A stretch of 54,130 nt of DNA from Acidobacteriota bacterium (GTDB taxonomy: Bacteria; Acidobacteriota; Vicinamibacteria; Vicinamibacterales; JAFNAJ01), in assembly GCA_023384575.1 (NCBI GenBank), contig JAHDVP010000007.1, forward strand, positions 109,012 to 163,141, in the 5' to 3' direction. The notes under the pieces are model-generated. The model ran no database searches, was not told the DNA's origin, and worked only from the letters and a program-made list of their open reading frames with translations. A program made the position numbers and the translations under genes. This document shows, in pieces, positions 8,155 to 17,392 of this stretch; position 1 is the stretch's first letter, and every line of letters begins with the position of its first letter.

Positions 8155-10272
8155 ATGCGCCTCGCCATCGTCCTCACGATCTTCCGGAAGGAACTGCACG
8201 AGACGCTGCGCGATCGGCGCACGCTCGTGATGATGATCGGCCTGCCGGTCGTGCTCTACCCGCTGATGCTCATCGGGATCAGCAAGCTGCAGGAAGCTCG
8301 AACGGAGGCGACCGAGGCCCGCCCGTCGGTCGTCGCGATCTGGGGCGACGTGCCGCCGGCGCTGGTGCGCGCGCTCGAGGACGGGCCGAGTCTTACCCCT
8401 CGCGTCGACCTCGGGCTCGATCCGCCCCTCGCCGACGACCTGCGCGCCGGGCGCCTCGTCGTCCCGCCGCTCGTCGAGACCGACGAGCCTCCACGCCAGT
8501 CGCGGCGACCCGACCAGGTCCGGAGGGAGCAGGACAACCCCGTGCTCGACGCGGCGCGGGCCCTCGTGACCAGCCGCCGGGCCGACGCGGTCGTCGTCGC
8601 GTGGTCGGGCCTCGAGGCTGCCGTCGCCGACGATGATGCCGGTCACCTGTCCGTGTACTTCGACTCGGTGCGAGACGATTCGCGTACGGCGCGCGAGCGG
8701 CTCGCCTCGGCGCTCGACACCTACCGCGCGTCGGTCAGGCAGCAGCGACTGCTCTCCCGCGACCCGCCACTCGCCGACGGCTTCTTCTCGGTCTTCGACG
8801 TGCTGGTGCGCGACGTGTCGCCGCCGGCCCGCCAGGCCGGCTTCATCCTCGGCACGTTCCTCCCGTTCCTCCTCGTGTCGCTGTCGCTCTTCGGCGGCTT
8901 CTACCCGGCCGTCGACCTGACGGCCGGCGAGAAGGAGCGGGGCACGATGCAGACGCTGCTCTGCGCGCCCATCCGCTCGGCGGAGATCGTGGTCGGCAAG
9001 TTCCTCACCGTCTGGACCGTGTCGCTCGTGGCCGCCGGCGCCAACGTCGCGAGCCTCGCGCTCACGATGGCGCGCGTGCTGCCGGCCGGGCAGCTCGAGG
9101 TGGCGTGGTCGACCTACGGCCTCACGGCGCTGATGCTCGTCCCCGTCACGCTGACGACGACGGCGACCTTCCTCGCGGTGGCGGTCTTCGCCAAGGACTT
9201 CAAGGACGGACAGAACTTCCTCACGCCCGTCTACATGCTGCTCGTCATGCCGTCGGCCGTCACGATGCTCCCCGGCATCGAGCTGAACCCGTGGACGGCG
9301 TTCGTGCCCATCGTCAACATCGCGCTGCTCATCAAGGCCCTGCTCGTCGGCGAGGCGGCGGGGGAGTTGATGTTCCTCACCCTGGTGGGGTCGGCCGCGT
9401 ACGCATCGCTCGCCGTCGCGCTGGCCGTCAGGGTCTTCCAGCGCGAGCAGATCCTGCTCGGAGGAAAGGAGTCGGCGCGGGCGGTGCTGGGCCTCGAGCG
9501 GCGGTCGGGCGGCGTGCCATCGCCGATGGTCGTGACGTCGCTCTTCGCCGTGGTCCTGGTCCTCGCCTTCTACGGGAGCCTGCTGCTCGAGGCGCGGAGC
9601 GTGCCGGTGATGCTGCTCGTCACGCAGTACGGCTTCTTCCTGCTGCCGGCGCTCGCGGTCGTCTGGGGCCTCGGCTACTCGCCGCGGGCCACGCTGTCGT
9701 GGCGGCTCCCTTCGGTCGCCGGCCTCACCGCCGCCGTGCTGGTGGGCGTTTCGGCCTGGGCCGTGGTGGGTGGCGTGGTCATGCGGCTCGCGCCTCCACC
9801 CGACTCCCTGGTCCGGGCCCTCGAGCGGGTGCTGATGCTCGGCGACGAGCCGATGCCGCTCTGGGTGGTGCTGGCCGTCATCGCGGTCACGCCAGCCATC
9901 TGCGAGGAACTGTTCTTCCGCGGCGTGGTGATGAGCGGGCTGCGCCGGCTGGGGCAGTGGCAGGCGATCGGCATCTCGTCGCTGCTGTTCGCCGTCGCGC
10001 ACGCGTCGATCTACCGGCTGCTGCCCACCTTCGTCCTCGGCGTCCTGCTGGGATTCCTCGTGTGGAAGACCGGGTCGATTCTGACCGGGATGGTCGTCCA
10101 CGCGCTCAACAACGGCATCGCGGCGACCTTGACAAAGTCGCCCGACCTCGCGGCCTCGCTCGGCGTGCGGGGCGACACGCTCGACTGGACGATCACGGGC
10201 GCGGCGCTCGTCCTGACGGCCATCGGTCTGGCACTCGCGATGTCGCTGCGCCCACACGTCGACCCAGGCTGA
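8155..10272 (+). CDS. NatB-like ABC-2 permease fused to a CPBP intramembrane protease domain
   Basis: This 705-residue polytopic protein has two parts. Residues 1-450 are a NatB/ABC-2 permease: an N-terminal helix after FRKELHETLRDRRT, a large extracytoplasmic loop, and a helix bundle with the AGEKERGTMQTLLCAP coupling motif. The C-terminal part (about 560-690) is a CPBP/Abi (CAAX-protease-like) domain with EELFFR at 584-589, then FAVAHAS and a final HALNNG, which supply the conserved Glu-Glu-Arg, His and His/Asn residues. The fusion is complete and in frame. CPBP domains can cleave transmembrane peptides, so linked processing and export is possible but not shown. The gene converges on the HD-GYP gene at 10288. 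Confidence 0.9.
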   Translation: MRLAIVLTIFRKELHETLRDRRTLVMMIGLPVVLYPLMLIGISKLQEARTEATEARPSVVAIWGDVPPALVRALEDGPSLTPRVDLGLDPPLADDLRAGRLVVPPLVETDEPPRQSRRPDQVRREQDNPVLDAARALVTSRRADAVVVAWSGLEAAVADDDAGHLSVYFDSVRDDSRTARERLASALDTYRASVRQQRLLSRDPPLADGFFSVFDVLVRDVSPPARQAGFILGTFLPFLLVSLSLFGGFYPAVDLTAGEKERGTMQTLLCAPIRSAEIVVGKFLTVWTVSLVAAGANVASLALTMARVLPAGQLEVAWSTYGLTALMLVPVTLTTTATFLAVAVFAKDFKDGQNFLTPVYMLLVMPSAVTMLPGIELNPWTAFVPIVNIALLIKALLVGEAAGELMFLTLVGSAAYASLAVALAVRVFQREQILLGGKESARAVLGLERRSGGVPSPMVVTSLFAVVLVLAFYGSLLLEARSVPVMLLVTQYGFFLLPALAVVWGLGYSPRATLSWRLPSVAGLTAAVLVGVSAWAVVGGVVMRLAPPPDSLVRALERVLMLGDEPMPLWVVLAVIAVTPAICEELFFRGVVMSGLRRLGQWQAIGISSLLFAVAHASIYRLLPTFVLGVLLGFLVWKTGSILTGMVVHALNNGIAATLTKSPDLAASLGVRGDTLDWTITGAALVLTAIGLALAMSLRPHVDPG

Positions 10273-10287
10273 TCCGGAACGGCCGGC

Positions 10288-11889
10288 TCAGGCCGCCTCA
10301 CTCTTCTCGCCACGGGCGAGGACGCGCAGGAACGCCTCGACCACGAGCGGGTCGAACTGCCGGCCCGCCTCGCCGCGGATCACGCGCACGGCGGCGTCGA
10401 TATCGAGCCCGCAACGGTACGGGCGGTTCGACGTCATGGCGTCGAAGGCATCGGCAACGGCGAGCACGCGGGCCGAGACGTCGATCTCGTCGCCGCGCAG
10501 GCCGAGAGGATACCCGCCGCCGTCGAAGCGCTCGTGGTGCTGACCCACGATGGGCAGCAGGTCGGCGAAGGGCGCAATCGGCTCGAGGATGCGTACGCCG
10601 CGCATCGGATGCTCCTGCATCAGGGCCAACTCACCGGGCGTCAGCGGACCGAGCTTGTCGAGCACCGCCCCGGGAATCGCGAGCTTCCCGATGTCGTGCA
10701 GCAGGCCGCCGCGGCGCAGGCAGGACAGCCGCGCAGCCGGCAAGTTCAGTTCCTGCCCGATCCGCACCGCGAGCTCGGTCACCCGCTCGGAGTGGCCGGC
10801 GGTCCACGACGACTTCGCGTCGATCGCACGAGCGAACGCATTCAGCGTGCCGAGGTGCATCGCCTCGAGCTCGCGGAACTGGGTCTCGAGGCCGTTCGCC
10901 ATCGCGTTGAACGAGCCGGCAAGCTCCTCGAACTCGTCACCGCTCCTGACGTCGACCCGTGTCGAGAAATCGCCTCGCTCGAGGCGTATGGTGGCCTGAC
11001 GCAGCCGGTCGAGAGGCTGGAGGCTCGATCGAATGAGCCGGAGGCTGAGCAGGACGACCAGCCACAGTGTCGCCAGCAGGGTCAGCAGGAGACTCCGCGA
11101 AAAGGCCGTACTCGCCGCGAGGACCTCGTCGGCCGCTCTCGTGAAGACGACCGTGATCGGCGGTAGATGGTAGGGCGTTTCCAGAGGCAACGTGCGGTAG
11201 GCGACAATGAAGTTCTGCTCACCCTGTCGCCAGGTATCGTGGCCCACGCCCCGCGCGAGGAGCGCAGCCGTCAAACGCGGGCCGAAATCGGGCGGCACGG
11301 CGAGCGAGGTCGCGAGGATGCGTCCCCGCTCGTCGAGCACGGTGACGGCAGTCTCGTCTCGCACGGTGTCGCGGTTGTCGAGCGCCCACAGCCATGCGTC
11401 GTTGACGAGCACCGCGACACGCCCGTGCACGGTCGCGATCTCCGCGACCACACCGGCCGGGTCGAGCGAGCCAGCGATGCCCCCGCGCTCGAGGTGCAGC
11501 CGCCGTGTGTCCGACGCCTCCAAGGCAAACGGCAGACCGCTGACGCTCCGCTGCCGGCCCGCGTGGTCGATGACGGTGACGGCCAACACGGCGGCGTCAT
11601 TGCCGTCGAGGCGGTCGAAGAGCGCAGCGACCGCCTCGTAAGGGCCTCCCGCCTCGGTGAGGGTCGCTGCCGCTCTCAGGTGCGACTCCACGTACTGCAG
11701 TCTGGCGACGGCCGCGAGACTCCACGATTTCAGCTCCTGCTCCAGATGCCGGACGGCCTGCTCACGGAGTTGCCCGCGAACGTCCCGCAGCGAGATGAGA
11801 GCGATGAGGCACAGCGGCGCGAGGACCGACAAGACAAACATCACGAGGATCCGGCGCGCGACGCGACTCCGCAGAAGGGATGCCGTCAT
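10288..11889 (-). CDS. Membrane HD-GYP phosphodiesterase with sensor and HAMP domains
   Basis: This 533-residue inner-membrane signalling protein probably degrades cyclic di-GMP. Its order is a transmembrane helix (13-35), a periplasmic Cache-like sensor (about 40-260), a second helix (264-286), HAMP (about 285-337), then HD-GYP. The HD pair is in LLHDIGK (396-402) and the GYP region is HHERFDGGGYPLGL (451-464). Metal-binding His and Asp residues look intact, so activity is expected. The upstream gene on the same strand (11906) also has a HAMP-like region and ends 16 nt before this ATG, which suggests an operon. Confidence 0.92.
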   Translation of the reverse strand: MTASLLRSRVARRILVMFVLSVLAPLCLIALISLRDVRGQLREQAVRHLEQELKSWSLAAVARLQYVESHLRAAATLTEAGGPYEAVAALFDRLDGNDAAVLAVTVIDHAGRQRSVSGLPFALEASDTRRLHLERGGIAGSLDPAGVVAEIATVHGRVAVLVNDAWLWALDNRDTVRDETAVTVLDERGRILATSLAVPPDFGPRLTAALLARGVGHDTWRQGEQNFIVAYRTLPLETPYHLPPITVVFTRAADEVLAASTAFSRSLLLTLLATLWLVVLLSLRLIRSSLQPLDRLRQATIRLERGDFSTRVDVRSGDEFEELAGSFNAMANGLETQFRELEAMHLGTLNAFARAIDAKSSWTAGHSERVTELAVRIGQELNLPAARLSCLRRGGLLHDIGKLAIPGAVLDKLGPLTPGELALMQEHPMRGVRILEPIAPFADLLPIVGQHHERFDGGGYPLGLRGDEIDVSARVLAVADAFDAMTSNRPYRCGLDIDAAVRVIRGEAGRQFDPLVVEAFLRVLARGEKSEAA

Positions 11890-11905
11890 GATGCCGCCTT
11901 GCCGG

Positions 11906-13057
11906 TCAGTAGTCCCGAGCCAGACCGATGAAGCCCCCGCTGTTGGCCCGTACCACGTCGTCCTGGCTGACCTTCGCGGTCAACGGTGAGGCCGACTTGC
12001 CGTCGCGGCCGGCGCTGTAGAGGTCGAAGTCGGAGTTGATGGGCACGAGGTTCCTGTCCTTGCGTGCCTGCCCAGTCACGTTGCGACCGCCGCCCCCCTT
12101 GCCCGGTCCCGACGGCGAGGGTGCCGTGCCGCTCGTGTCGATCCGCAGATACTCGTACGGATGCCCCCAGGGATCGATTGGCGGTGGGCTGGCGACCTCG
12201 GCCAGCGTCGCCGGGAGGTGGCCGCGCTCGTTGCGGAACATCTGGATCGCGCGGTCGAGCGCGTGGATCTCGCCGATCGCCCGCGTCACGCGCGCCTTCT
12301 CGACCGCTCCCCAGTAATGCGGAAGTGCCAGCGCCAGCAGTGTCCCGAGGAGCGCACTGGTCACCAGCATTTCGACGAGGCTCATGCCGCGCTCGTCGCG
12401 CGTCGCCGCGGCCGGGCCGCTTCCCGGTACCGGAACGACGGGGACTCGCGCGGCAGCGTCGACAGAGGCAGGCGCCGTGCGACCGGTCCGGTCGGTCACG
12501 AGGACCTCGAGCGTCTCACCGAGCCGGGCCAGGCTCGCGTCGAGGCCCGACGCGACACGCTCGTCGAGGCTCTCGCCCCGCAGTGTGGCCACCTGCCGTA
12601 CCACGTCGACCGCGGCGGCCTTCGTCGCGTCGACCCGGTCACGGAGCGCGGCGATGGCCGTCTCGAGGGCTCGGGCCTCGTCCCACAAGTAGTCTCGATC
12701 GCGAATGCGCACGCGTTGCGTCAGGTCGCCCCGCGCCAGACGCTCGAGCACCACGCGGAAGCGGTAGAGCGGGCCGGCGATCCGGTGGGACATGAACACG
12801 ACCCTGGCCGCCTCGAGCAGGAACAGCAGGCCGAGGCCAGGCCAGAAGTGTTCGTGGAGCGCCAGCAGCGACGTCGCCGCCCATGCCGGTGTGCCGGAGG
12901 GCGCGTCGCGGTTCACCAGGTAGACCAAAGGGCCCACGATGAACGCGGACGCGAGCGCGACGTGGACGAACAGCCCCAGCAGGCTCGTGAGAACGTAGCG
13001 CAACTGGAACCCGTCGACGACGACCCGTCTGCGCCGGCCCAGCCACTGCGCCTGCAT
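11906..13057 (-). CDS. HAMP-type membrane protein fused to a GspG-like pseudopilin
   Basis: This 383-residue protein joins two normally separate modules. Residues 1-145 have two hydrophobic helices (about 20-48 and 62-90) and a HAMP-like segment (HRIAGPLYRFRVVLERLARG). After a Pro/Ala linker comes a type IV prepilin sequence, RDERG/MSLVEM, with predicted cleavage after Gly224 and Glu at +5, a hydrophobic N-helix (225-247) and a GspG-like head with DPWGHPYEY and a Gly/Ser-rich C-end. A topology of two crossings puts the cleavage site in the cytoplasm, where prepilin peptidase acts. The ATG at 13057 is the only sensible start. Type II secretion or pilus function is inferred; no other Gsp or Pil gene is in the window. 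Confidence 0.8.
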   Translation of the reverse strand: MQAQWLGRRRRVVVDGFQLRYVLTSLLGLFVHVALASAFIVGPLVYLVNRDAPSGTPAWAATSLLALHEHFWPGLGLLFLLEAARVVFMSHRIAGPLYRFRVVLERLARGDLTQRVRIRDRDYLWDEARALETAIAALRDRVDATKAAAVDVVRQVATLRGESLDERVASGLDASLARLGETLEVLVTDRTGRTAPASVDAAARVPVVPVPGSGPAAATRDERGMSLVEMLVTSALLGTLLALALPHYWGAVEKARVTRAIGEIHALDRAIQMFRNERGHLPATLAEVASPPPIDPWGHPYEYLRIDTSGTAPSPSGPGKGGGGRNVTGQARKDRNLVPINSDFDLYSAGRDGKSASPLTAKVSQDDVVRANSGGFIGLARDY

Positions 13058-13185
13058 CTGTATCCCCGGGGGACCTATCGGTCAGGTGGCCGTGAACTCC
13101 ATACGGCGCACTCACCCCCTCCAAGAGGAATCGTCTGGCGGCGGCCCCACGTGAATGTGCCGGCGGTCAGCCCCAATGTGACAGT

Positions 13186-13347
13186 CCGGCTGGCGGCTGG
13201 CGACTGGCGGCCTGGTTGGAGACATCAACGGGCGGACGACTGGCCTTCGCTTCACTCCCAGTGTGGTCACCGGTCAGGGAGAAGGCGGCTATCGTTGTCG
13301 TGCCGGCCGGTAGCCGCCAGCCGGTCGTCGCAAGCCGAGTGTCGTAT
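13186..13347 (-). repeat. MITE-like intergenic repeat, copy A
   Basis: Reading the reverse strand from 13337 to 13188, this segment aligns without gaps to 31991-32140 at about 124 of 150 positions (hand count), with weaker similarity for about 10 more bases. Its ends carry a perfect 13-bp inverted repeat, CCGGCTGGCGGCT at 13186-13198 and its complement at 13312-13324. It begins just after the stop of the dynamin-like gene, in the same sense. No open reading frame is needed to explain it. It also fills most of the gap between 13058 and 13352. Confidence 0.75.
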
Positions 13348-13352
13348 GAGGG

Positions 13353-15080
13353 TCAGCTCTGGAGCCTGCGGAGCAGGTCGGCCAGTCGCGCGTTCACCTC
13401 ACCGAAGCTCTCCCTGGCGGCGGCGAGACGATCCCGCTCGGTCCTGACGAAGCGGGCGTACGGGGCGATCCCCGCCTCGACGCGGCCCACGCTCGCGTCG
13501 ATCTCCTCCTCGAAGTGACGATGCAGGGCGCGCGACAGTCGATCGCGCAGGTCGGACACCTTGTGGCGCATCTCCTGCTTCGCACGGGCGCGCCGGCCCG
13601 GGATCACGAAGAGTCCGATCGCGGCCAGCACGCCCGCGAGCGCGAGGCCGGTGATGTCGGCGGCGGCGGTGGTCGCGGCCACGGTGACGGCGGTGCCGAC
13701 GCCGGCGGCGGCCACCTGCAGGGCCGCGGCCGCCGCCACGGCATCGCGCGCCTTGTCGGCGATGGCCGAGGCCTCGCGCGTGCGGTCGTACGTGTCGACG
13801 ACGCGCTGGGCCTCGCGTCCGACGGCCTCGATGAGCCTCGACCGGTCGTGGTGAAACCGGCCTCCGTCATCGCCGACGATGCGCTCGCGGTGCCGCCGGC
13901 GGCCCTCGGCGAGATGGTCGGTCACGGCCTGCCACTGGCGGAAGTCGGCATCGACGAGCCAGTCGATGAGCGCGTCGACTTTTCGCTCGATGACCTGCGG
14001 GGTGTCAGCCACCACCTCGCGGACGAACCCCTCCTGCACGCGACTGCGAGTCAGCAGGTCGAAGACGCGTCCGAAGCGAAGCGTCTCGTCGAAGTAGGCG
14101 TGGCCCCGCCGCTCCATCTCGAGCAGCTGATTGTCGACGTCGGCCACGCGATAGGCGAAGTCGCGGCGCATGTCGTCCCGGTAGGCCGACAACTGCCGCT
14201 CGACGTCGTCGAGCAGCCGCACGTCGTCGGCCAGGAGCCCGAGGCGGTCGTCGATGGCCTGCAGCTGACGGTCGGCGAGCCGCCTGGCAACGCCGAGGGG
14301 ACTCTGCAGCTTGAGCCTGATCCGGCTCGCGTCGGCGAGCATGGCCTCGACGAACCGCCGGAGGGCGACGAACCGGCTCGGATCGGCCTCGGAGGCCACC
14401 GCCGAGCCTGTCCGCCGCGCGAGCCTGACGCTGACCGGGAAGATCGGCGGGGTGATGCCGAGCAGGCGCTCCGCGCTCGTTCCGACGAACCGCACGACCT
14501 CGTCGATGTCCTCGTCACGCTCGAGAATGTCGATCTTGTTGAGGACGACGACGATCTTCTTGCCCCAGTCGCGCACGAGCTCAAGAAACGCCCGCTCGCT
14601 CTCCGTGAAGGGCCGGTCGACGCTCGTCAGGAACAGGACGAGGTCGGCGCGTGGCACGAAACGCTCGGTCACGGCCTGGTGCTCGCGGACGATGGCGTTG
14701 GTGCCGGGCGTGTCGACCACGGCCACGTCGCGCAGACGCTCGACCGGCGTGGTCACGACGAGGACGCCGTCGCTCCCGAGCGTGGTGGCCGGCACCTCGC
14801 CGTGGCGCAGGAGCGTCACCTGCGAGGTCGTCGGCGTCACGCCCTCGGCCAGCACGTCGGCCCCGAGGAGCACGTTGACGAAGGCGCTCTTGCCCGCGTT
14901 GAACTCGCCCACCACGACGAGCAGGAACAGGTCCTCGAGGTCGGCCATCGCCCGAGCGAGCACCTCGCGGTCGTCCACGGCCGCGTCGACCGCGACGAGG
15001 GCCCGCTGCAGATGGGCGAGCACCTCGCGCTCTTCACGCAGGAGGTCGTCGAACTCGGGCGGCAGCGTGCGCGAAGCCAT
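13353..15080 (-). CDS. Dynamin-like GTPase (bacterial dynamin-like protein)
   Basis: This 575-residue GTPase has the dynamin motifs: P-loop GEFNAGKS (58-65), switch region TPTTSQVT, DTPG (123-126) and NKID (181-184). Long helical segments follow (about 260-450), then a hydrophobic paddle-like region (about 455-500) and a final helical part. Such proteins bind and remodel membranes, acting in membrane repair, cell shape or phage-stress responses. The ATG at 15080 is followed directly by the domain; longer in-frame extension is non-homologous. It is single rather than paired with a partner dynamin. The head-to-tail distance to the hydrolase gene on the other strand is 129 bp. Confidence 0.92.
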   Translation of the reverse strand: MASRTLPPEFDDLLREEREVLAHLQRALVAVDAAVDDREVLARAMADLEDLFLLVVVGEFNAGKSAFVNVLLGADVLAEGVTPTTSQVTLLRHGEVPATTLGSDGVLVVTTPVERLRDVAVVDTPGTNAIVREHQAVTERFVPRADLVLFLTSVDRPFTESERAFLELVRDWGKKIVVVLNKIDILERDEDIDEVVRFVGTSAERLLGITPPIFPVSVRLARRTGSAVASEADPSRFVALRRFVEAMLADASRIRLKLQSPLGVARRLADRQLQAIDDRLGLLADDVRLLDDVERQLSAYRDDMRRDFAYRVADVDNQLLEMERRGHAYFDETLRFGRVFDLLTRSRVQEGFVREVVADTPQVIERKVDALIDWLVDADFRQWQAVTDHLAEGRRRHRERIVGDDGGRFHHDRSRLIEAVGREAQRVVDTYDRTREASAIADKARDAVAAAAALQVAAAGVGTAVTVAATTAAADITGLALAGVLAAIGLFVIPGRRARAKQEMRHKVSDLRDRLSRALHRHFEEEIDASVGRVEAGIAPYARFVRTERDRLAAARESFGEVNARLADLLRRLQS

Positions 15081-15209
15081 GGTTCCTACACTACACCCTG
15101 AAACGCCGTCTGCGACGGGTCCGGACCGAGGGGGGCGCCGAGGGCATCCTGCGCACGCCGCCCGACGCGAGTTCGTGCGACGGGCGCGACAGCGTAAGAT
15201 CGACCGACG

Positions 15210-16211
15210 ATGGATCCCGTCTGCCACACCCTCGTCGGCGCGGCGCTCGCCGAGTCGGGCCTCAAACGCACCACCGCGCTCGCCACCGCCACCCTGATCA
15301 TCGGGGCGAACGCACCCGACATCGACGCCCTGACCTACTTCTTCGGCGACTCGTTGCTCTGGCGGCGCGGTTGGACGCACGGCGCCCTGGCCCTGGTCGT
15401 CCTGCCGGTCGTGCTGACGGCCGTCATGCTGGCATGGGACCGGCTGGTCCGCCGGCGGCGGGGTCGCCAGCCCCCGCAGGCCGCCCGTCCGGCGCCGCTG
15501 CTGGGCCTCGCCGCCCTCGCCGTGCTGACGCACCCGACGCTCGATTGGCTGAACAACTACGGCATGCGCTGGCTGATGCCGTTTGACACCACCTGGTTCT
15601 ACGGCGACACGCTGTTCATCATCGATCCGTGGATGTGGGCGGCGCTGGGGCTCGGTGTGCTCATGTCGCGGGCGCGGGCTCGCCGCGCGGTCAGACCGGC
15701 GGGCGGCGCGGGACGTCCGGCGCGGGTCGCCCTCGCGCTGACCCTCGTCTACGTCGTCGCCATGCTGGTCGGGAGTCGATACGGGCGGACCCTGGTGCTC
15801 CGCGACCTGGCTCGTGTCGGGCACCCTGCCCCGGTCCGGCTGATGGTCGCCCCGACGTTCGGCACCCCGTTCCGGAAGCACGTGGTCGTGGAGGTCGACG
15901 ATGCGTACCTGACCGGCACGGTGCACCTTCTCGACGGGGCCGTGCGCCTCGGTCGGACGACGCGATCGCGCGAGACCGATCACCCGGCCATCGAGGCCGC
16001 GACGGCGCGCCCGGAGGCGCGAGGTATCGTCGGCTGGGCCAGGTTTCCCGTCTACGTCGTCGAGGAACGGGCCGACGCCTGGCTCGTGCGCATCGACGAT
16101 GCGCGCTACGCGCCGCCCGACGACCGGTCGTGGGCCGCGACCGACGTCGTGGTGCCGAAGACGGTCACCGGGGCCGCGACGACCCCATCAACCGCAGTGC
16201 CGGACTCGTGA
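15210..16211 (+). CDS. DUF457/YdjM-type inner-membrane metal-dependent hydrolase
   Basis: This 333-residue membrane protein begins MDPVCHTLVGAALAE and continues with a helix and the APDIDALTYF motif, then WRRGWTHG and LTHPTLDWLN; His and Asp residues in these positions are typical of LexA-regulated YdjM-like metal-dependent hydrolases. About four transmembrane helices fall in residues 1-200; the last 130 residues form a soluble, probably periplasmic tail. The actual substrate is unknown in the family. Its last 47 bases overlap the 3' end of the convergent RluA gene, an unusually long tail-to-tail overlap. Confidence 0.88.
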   Translation: MDPVCHTLVGAALAESGLKRTTALATATLIIGANAPDIDALTYFFGDSLLWRRGWTHGALALVVLPVVLTAVMLAWDRLVRRRRGRQPPQAARPAPLLGLAALAVLTHPTLDWLNNYGMRWLMPFDTTWFYGDTLFIIDPWMWAALGLGVLMSRARARRAVRPAGGAGRPARVALALTLVYVVAMLVGSRYGRTLVLRDLARVGHPAPVRLMVAPTFGTPFRKHVVVEVDDAYLTGTVHLLDGAVRLGRTTRSRETDHPAIEAATARPEARGIVGWARFPVYVVEERADAWLVRIDDARYAPPDDRSWAATDVVVPKTVTGAATTPSTAVPDS

Positions 16212-17259
16212 ACCCCGCAGCCGCCACGAGCTCCGCCATGTCATCGGGCAGGCTGGCCTCGAACTCGAGACGACGGCCGCTGACCGGATGGGGAAACGTC
16301 AGGCGCCACGCGTGCAGCGCCTGACGGGCGAAACGCCGGCACACCTCCGACAGCCCGGAGTCGTCGGGCCACGCCACATTCTCGGCGCAGCAATAGACGG
16401 GGTCGCCGACAAGCGGCAGCCCGACCGCGGAGAGGTGCGCTCGAATCTGGTGCATGCGTCCCGTCAGCAACCGGCACCGCACGAGGGAGAGCCCCCGACG
16501 CGGGCCCGACGACAGGGCAAGGCGCTCGACGCGCGTCACGCTCGGGCGGCCCTCAGTCGCCGACGCGACGACTCTCCGCCGATCGGTGGGATCGGGCGCG
16601 AGCCGGAGCGTGACGTCGAACCTCGAGCGTCGCGCCCGGCCGTGAACGACGGCGAGGTAGTCCTTCTCGGCTGCGCGCGACCCCAGCAACCTGGCGAGTC
16701 GCGCGTGAACGACCCGCGTGCGCGCGACGAGCAGCAGGCCTGACGTGTGCCGGTCGAGGCGATGGACGAGCGACGGCCGCTGCCCGACGGGCCAGCTCCG
16801 CGCGTGCCACAGGAGGGCATTGAACAGCGTGCCCCCACGATGGCCATGGGCGGGGTGAACGACGACGCCCGGCGGCTTGTTCACGACGAGCAGCATTTCG
16901 TCCTGGTAGACGACATCGAGCGGCAGCGGCTCGGGCGCCGGGCGCGGGCGCCTGACGAGCGGCGGCAGCCCCACCTCGACCACGTCGTCCTGCGCGAGCC
17001 TGACCGCCGGGCGCCCCACGGGCTCGCCGTTGACGAGGACCCGACCCGCTTCCACCCACCGACGCACCCTCGACCGCGACACATCAGGTCGATCGGCGAG
17101 ATGACGCACGACGGCGAGATCGGTGCGCTTGCGCGCATCGCCTCGGTCGGCCGTGAAACGGCGCCATTCGATGCCGGTGTCGCCTTCCGCGGGGCTCGCG
17201 CCGCGCGACCCACTCTGGTCTGCGCTGGCCGCCGACAGCGGCCGTCTTCGGTGTGGCAC
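16165..17259 (-). CDS. RluA family 23S rRNA/tRNA pseudouridine synthase
   Basis: This enzyme isomerises uridine to pseudouridine in RNA. It has an N-terminal S4-like RNA-binding segment (about 45-90, SRSRVRRWVEAGRVLVNGEP) and the catalytic domain with HRLDRHTSGLLLVAR, where Asp169 is the nucleophile. GRMHQIRAHL is the usual substrate-binding stretch. The GTG start at 17259 gives 364 residues, slightly long, and the first 40 or so residues are low in conservation, so a later start is possible. The exact target uridine cannot be told from sequence (RluC, RluD or another member). Confidence 0.9.
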   Translation of the reverse strand: MPHRRRPLSAASADQSGSRGASPAEGDTGIEWRRFTADRGDARKRTDLAVVRHLADRPDVSRSRVRRWVEAGRVLVNGEPVGRPAVRLAQDDVVEVGLPPLVRRPRPAPEPLPLDVVYQDEMLLVVNKPPGVVVHPAHGHRGGTLFNALLWHARSWPVGQRPSLVHRLDRHTSGLLLVARTRVVHARLARLLGSRAAEKDYLAVVHGRARRSRFDVTLRLAPDPTDRRRVVASATEGRPSVTRVERLALSSGPRRGLSLVRCRLLTGRMHQIRAHLSAVGLPLVGDPVYCCAENVAWPDDSGLSEVCRRFARQALHAWRLTFPHPVSGRRLEFEASLPDDMAELVAAAGFTSPALRLMGSSRPR

Positions 17260-17392
17260 CTGGAAAACCTAGCACGGCACGCCCGGCGTTGGAACGCGCT
17301 CACCTTCAGCGGCCCGATGCCGATTGAGGAATCGAGGAGCACGGCTCTGCGCGGCCCGGGTGTCACCTGGTCGCCTACGGCCTCGAGAAGCG

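Noticed and set aside
13353-15983. 300-codon N-terminal extension of the dynamin-like protein
   Set aside because: The extra residues are Arg-, His- and Gln-rich and antisense to the hydrolase gene; GTPase homology begins after ATG 15080.
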